Program-made: the position numbers and the translations under genes
DNA from: Deltaproteobacteria bacterium
GTDB taxonomy: Bacteria; Desulfobacterota; Binatia; UBA9968
Assembly: GCA_009379725.1 (NCBI GenBank)
Contig: WHTF01000015.1
Span: 1-51,275, forward strand
Direction of reading: 5' to 3'
Length of the DNA stretch: 51,275 nucleotides
Notes under the pieces: model-generated
Seen by the model: only the letters and a program-made list of their open reading frames with translations
Databases searched by the model: none
What the model was told of the DNA's origin: nothing
Part shown: positions 48,789 through 51,275 of the stretch, piece by piece
Layout of the letters: each line of letters starts with the position of its first letter
Position numbering within the stretch: position 1 is the stretch's first letter

Positions 48789-50837
48789 TTGACTGACGAT
48801 TATAAAAATCTGACTGAAAAGATAAGATGGCTGCTCCTTCTGCGAGTAGTTATCTTGTCGTTTTTTCTGGCGGCGACCGGCCTCTTTCACTTATTCCAAG
48901 AGGAAGGAAGTTCTGAATTTTTCTTTACTCTATTGATGCCTCTGTGTGTCGCCTACGCAATTTCAATCGGCTCTTTTCTGGCTCTTCGGCGCATTCGGAA
49001 CCTTCGAGCGTTCGCTCTCGCCCAGGTCGATTTTGATGTGGTTTTAATCACCGGTATTATTTGGATCACCGGCGATATCGTTAGCCCCTTCTCGTTTTTA
49101 TATAACTTAGCCGTGATGAATGCCGCGATTTTGCTTTTTTATCGCGGCGCGTTTTTTACGGCTGGGTTCTCAAGTGTGTGCTACGCAGCGCTCCTCATAG
49201 GGGCCACTTACTGGTCCCAAGGGAGTGGACTTCCCTTGTCGTGGTCCTTACTCATGCCTGTAGCCCTCAACATCGGCAGCTTTTTCGCAATTGCAGGGCT
49301 GAGCGGATTTCTGGCGAACAAACTCGCCGAAACGGAAAAATTGCTTAAAGAGAAACAGATCGATTATCAGGAATTAGACTCGCTCAAAGACGCTCTTATG
49401 CAGGGCATCGGTAGCGGCGTGGCGATCACCGACTGCCAGGGCCGGATCAACTATTTTAATACTCAGGCGCAGCACCTGACTGCATTGGATGAGGCGACTG
49501 TCAAGTCAAGGAGACTCGATGAAGTGTTCCCGGCTCTAACTTGGAATTTCGATAAACCGCGGAATAGCGCAAGTATTGTTTCCGAAGAAATTCTCTTTGC
49601 GAATCCTCACGGAGCTCAGAAACAACTTCGACTGACGCTTGCATCGCTGAGCAACGCCGACCAAGAGGTTCTGGGCTACGTTTCAATTTTCGAAGACATT
49701 ACCAAACAGAAACAATTCGAAGAGAAAGTCCGGTTCGAAGAGGAGTTGCGCAGAGCGCGAGAGTTTGACCTTCAACAGCGGCAAACGGAAAATTCGGATA
49801 AAGAGTTTGTCTTTGAGGGGGTGATCGGCAAGAACGGCAGCGTCGGGAAAATTTACCACCTGATCCAAAAAGTCGCGCTGACTGGTACCAGTGTATTGAT
49901 CACCGGCGAAAGCGGCACGGGTAAAGAACTGGTTGCGCGGGCGATCCACCTCAATGGACTGAGGAAAGCCAGACCGTTTGTCGCGGTTAACTGCGGCGCA
50001 ATACCCGAAGCGTTAATTGAAAGTGAACTCTTCGGTCATGTTCGAGGCGCATTTACGGGTGCCATTGCAGATCATCCGGGTCTTTTCAAACAGGCCGACC
50101 AAGGCACTATTTTTCTTGATGAAGTGGGTGAGTTGCCGCTCCAGCTGCAAGTGAAGCTCCTGAGGGTCTTGCAGGAGAAGACCTTTACACCCGTAGGCGG
50201 GAGTAAGCCCATCAAGGTCGATGTACGTGTGATATCGGCGACCAACCGGGATTTGCGGCGAGAGATGGACGAGGGGCGATTCCGTGAGGACCTGTATTAT
50301 CGCTTAAATGTTGTGCAAATTGTGATACCGCCTTTAAGAAACAGAAAAGAAGATATCCCTGTGCTAGCTCACTACTTTATGCGCAAATTTGCTTCTTTGC
50401 ATGACAAGAAAGTAGAAGAAATTTCCAGCAATGCGTTGATGCACCTCATGAGTTATGCTTATCCCGGAAACATAAGAGAATTGGAGAATATTATTGAGCA
50501 TGCCGTGACGGTGACCAACAAAAACATTTTGGCAGATGATGATCTGCCATCGCACATTAAGGGTATTCCGATTCTCGAGGAATCCGAGCTCTTTGAAAAA
50601 ACCGCGCCCGGTGGAGCTGAGCTATTTTTCAATAAAGGCTTATCTCTGGATACCGAGTTGGAGACTCACGAGAAGTGCATTCTCCTAGGCGCGCTTAAAA
50701 GGGCTAACGGGGTGCAAAAGCGAGCCGCGGAAATTCTTGGTATTAACTACCGATCACTCCGCCACAGACTCGAGAAGTACGGCATGTTGGGGACCAAAGG
50801 CCAGTCTTTTTCAGATGAAACCGCAGAACGCCAGTAA
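48789..50837 (+). CDS. Membrane-bound PilS-PilR-like fusion: sigma-54 transcription activator
   Basis: A 682-residue one-piece regulator. Residues 14-175 carry about six membrane helices, as in the PilS sensor. A PAS domain follows (about 190-305, LMQGIGSGVAITDCQGRINY). There is no kinase domain and no receiver domain. Residues about 340-575 are a sigma-54 AAA+ activator, with Walker A GESGTGKE near 374, the sigma-54-contacting GAFTGA near 420, FLDEVGELPLQLQVKLLRVL and REDLYYRLNVV. The Fis-type helix-turn-helix ends the protein (KRAAEILGINYRSLRHRLEK). The start is TTG at 48789; no better start lies before the first helix. Position and architecture suggest it senses a membrane signal, perhaps pilin level, and directly drives pilA. 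Confidence 0.9.
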   Translation: MTDDYKNLTEKIRWLLLLRVVILSFFLAATGLFHLFQEEGSSEFFFTLLMPLCVAYAISIGSFLALRRIRNLRAFALAQVDFDVVLITGIIWITGDIVSPFSFLYNLAVMNAAILLFYRGAFFTAGFSSVCYAALLIGATYWSQGSGLPLSWSLLMPVALNIGSFFAIAGLSGFLANKLAETEKLLKEKQIDYQELDSLKDALMQGIGSGVAITDCQGRINYFNTQAQHLTALDEATVKSRRLDEVFPALTWNFDKPRNSASIVSEEILFANPHGAQKQLRLTLASLSNADQEVLGYVSIFEDITKQKQFEEKVRFEEELRRAREFDLQQRQTENSDKEFVFEGVIGKNGSVGKIYHLIQKVALTGTSVLITGESGTGKELVARAIHLNGLRKARPFVAVNCGAIPEALIESELFGHVRGAFTGAIADHPGLFKQADQGTIFLDEVGELPLQLQVKLLRVLQEKTFTPVGGSKPIKVDVRVISATNRDLRREMDEGRFREDLYYRLNVVQIVIPPLRNRKEDIPVLAHYFMRKFASLHDKKVEEISSNALMHLMSYAYPGNIRELENIIEHAVTVTNKNILADDDLPSHIKGIPILEESELFEKTAPGGAELFFNKGLSLDTELETHEKCILLGALKRANGVQKRAAEILGINYRSLRHRLEKYGMLGTKGQSFSDETAERQ

Positions 50838-51202
50838 CAAATTTTGTCATCTCATCCGTTTCTAAATTACGTAATCCAGAATTCCCGCCGGATTATCGGC
50901 CGATACAAGGCGTGCCGCCTATTCTTGAAGCTCTTCCAAGTTGTTAATAATTATTACATTTATTTTAGTATCGATTCCCGGATTCACAAATAATGGATCT
51001 CGGTCGGTCGAAATTTTCCAGAAAGTCACTGGCCTTGGTTTTGCTGTAGCGCAATCCAACGTTTAAACGGGAAACAGCGAGAGTCAATAAGGAGGTGACG
51101 CAACAGCAAAAGGGCGATTAAAGCAGCTTGGAAGAATTGGATAAATCAAAGACAGACAGTTAGATCTCAGACAAGACGCAAAAGAAAGGGAGCAAGTAGA
51201 TA
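50838..51202. other. Long pilA leader and upstream region
   Basis: A 365-bp gene-free region. It holds a sigma-54 promoter (51030-51045), a leader of about 147 bases, an isolated full-length ribosome-site match AAGGAGGTGA (51089-51098) with no normal start codon after it, and the pilA ribosome site GGGAG near 51188-51192. The part before 51030 may contain binding sites for the fused activator; I cannot single out a clear repeat. Confidence 0.55.
51030..51045 (+). promoter_or_regulatory. Sigma-54 (-24/-12) promoter of pilA
   Basis: TGGCCTTGGTTTTGCT: GG and GC elements separated by exactly 10 bases, matching TGGCAC-N5-TTGC(A/T) except at two bases. It points toward pilA and lies behind a sigma-54 activator gene. 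In other pilus systems pilA is sigma-54-dependent through PilR, which supports the call. Confidence 0.75.
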
Positions 51203-51275
51203 ATGAATAAACTACGTTTACAGAGCCAATCGGGTTTTACACTTATCGAGTTACTGGTAGTTGTTGCCATCATCG
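51203..51275 (+). CDS. pilA: Type IV pilin PilA (5' part, cut by window edge)
   Basis: Twenty-four codons are visible before the window ends. They encode a short basic leader (MNKLRLQSQSG) and the hallmark type III signal GFTLIELLVVVAII, with cleavage and N-methylation expected between G and F and the conserved Glu at mature position 5. GGGAG lies upstream of the ATG. A TAG two codons upstream in frame rules out a longer form. Position after pilB, pilC and the regulator suggests the major pilin, but another pseudopilin cannot be excluded without the rest. Confidence 0.9.
   Translation, partial: MNKLRLQSQSGFTLIELLVVVAII

Noticed and set aside
51061-51202. c-di-GMP (GEMM) riboswitch in the pilA leader
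   Set aside because: GACGCAA-type bases recall the motif and such switches occur before pilin genes, but I could not find the required paired arms or tetraloop-receptor pattern.

Overview
The window looks like chromosomal DNA of a Gram-negative bacterium from the broad deltaproteobacterial (Desulfobacterota/Binatia-like) assemblage. The evidence is indirect. The F1 genes (b', b, delta, alpha, gamma, beta, epsilon) are separated from the Fo a/c genes, dnaA-dnaN is present, the type IV pilus cluster has a Geobacter-like order, sigma-54 regulation is used, and the catabolic genes include orphan NMT1/4,5-dihydroxyphthalate-decarboxylase-type binding proteins. The lineage is an inference and no species can be named. 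No rRNA, tRNA, CRISPR array, prophage or insertion sequence was recognised. The gene content is mostly housekeeping.

Layout. 1-5.8 kb (minus strand): a bicupin protein cut by the left edge, two tandem EamA-type transporters, an EutA-like ASKHA ATPase, and a second bicupin. 5.8-12.4 kb (minus): an apparent operon of bactofilin, atpF', atpF, atpH, atpA, atpG, atpD and atpC, with the second bicupin 22 bp behind atpC and a perfect hairpin terminator after it. 12.7-14.0 kb: a secreted cyclophilin and MsrA. 14.5-22.0 kb (mostly plus): an organic-acid catabolic neighbourhood with an aldehyde dehydrogenase, a benzoate-CoA-ligase-like enzyme, a class II aldolase, two orphan substrate-binding-type proteins, a small unknown protein and an isocitrate-lyase/PEP-mutase enzyme. 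22.0-25.1 kb: dnaN and dnaA (minus) with consensus DnaA boxes on both sides of dnaA, the likely replication origin. 25.1-28.3 kb (plus): hemL, a damaged-looking atpZ-like frame, an AtpI-like gene, atpB and atpE, closed by a strong terminator.

28.3-37.9 kb (minus): dCMP deaminase, SAM hydroxide adenosyltransferase, a possible deoxyhypusine-synthase-like protein, GmhA, an HD phosphohydrolase, archease, LarB, ThiL and Lon. 38.0-41.8 kb (minus): grpE, dnaK and dnaJ. lon and grpE share an almost identical promoter-like element, which suggests a common heat-shock control. 42.0-45.6 kb (plus): recO and pyruvate phosphate dikinase.

45.7 kb to the end (plus): a type IV pilus cluster. It holds pilB, pilC, a membrane-bound one-piece regulator that joins a PilS-like sensor to a PilR-like sigma-54 activator (no kinase, no receiver domain), and the start of pilA. 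A well-matched sigma-54 promoter lies upstream of pilA, so the fused regulator and its likely target are adjacent. I regard this fused regulator, the bicupin/EamA/EutA-like cluster and the two-sided origin as the parts most worth following up.
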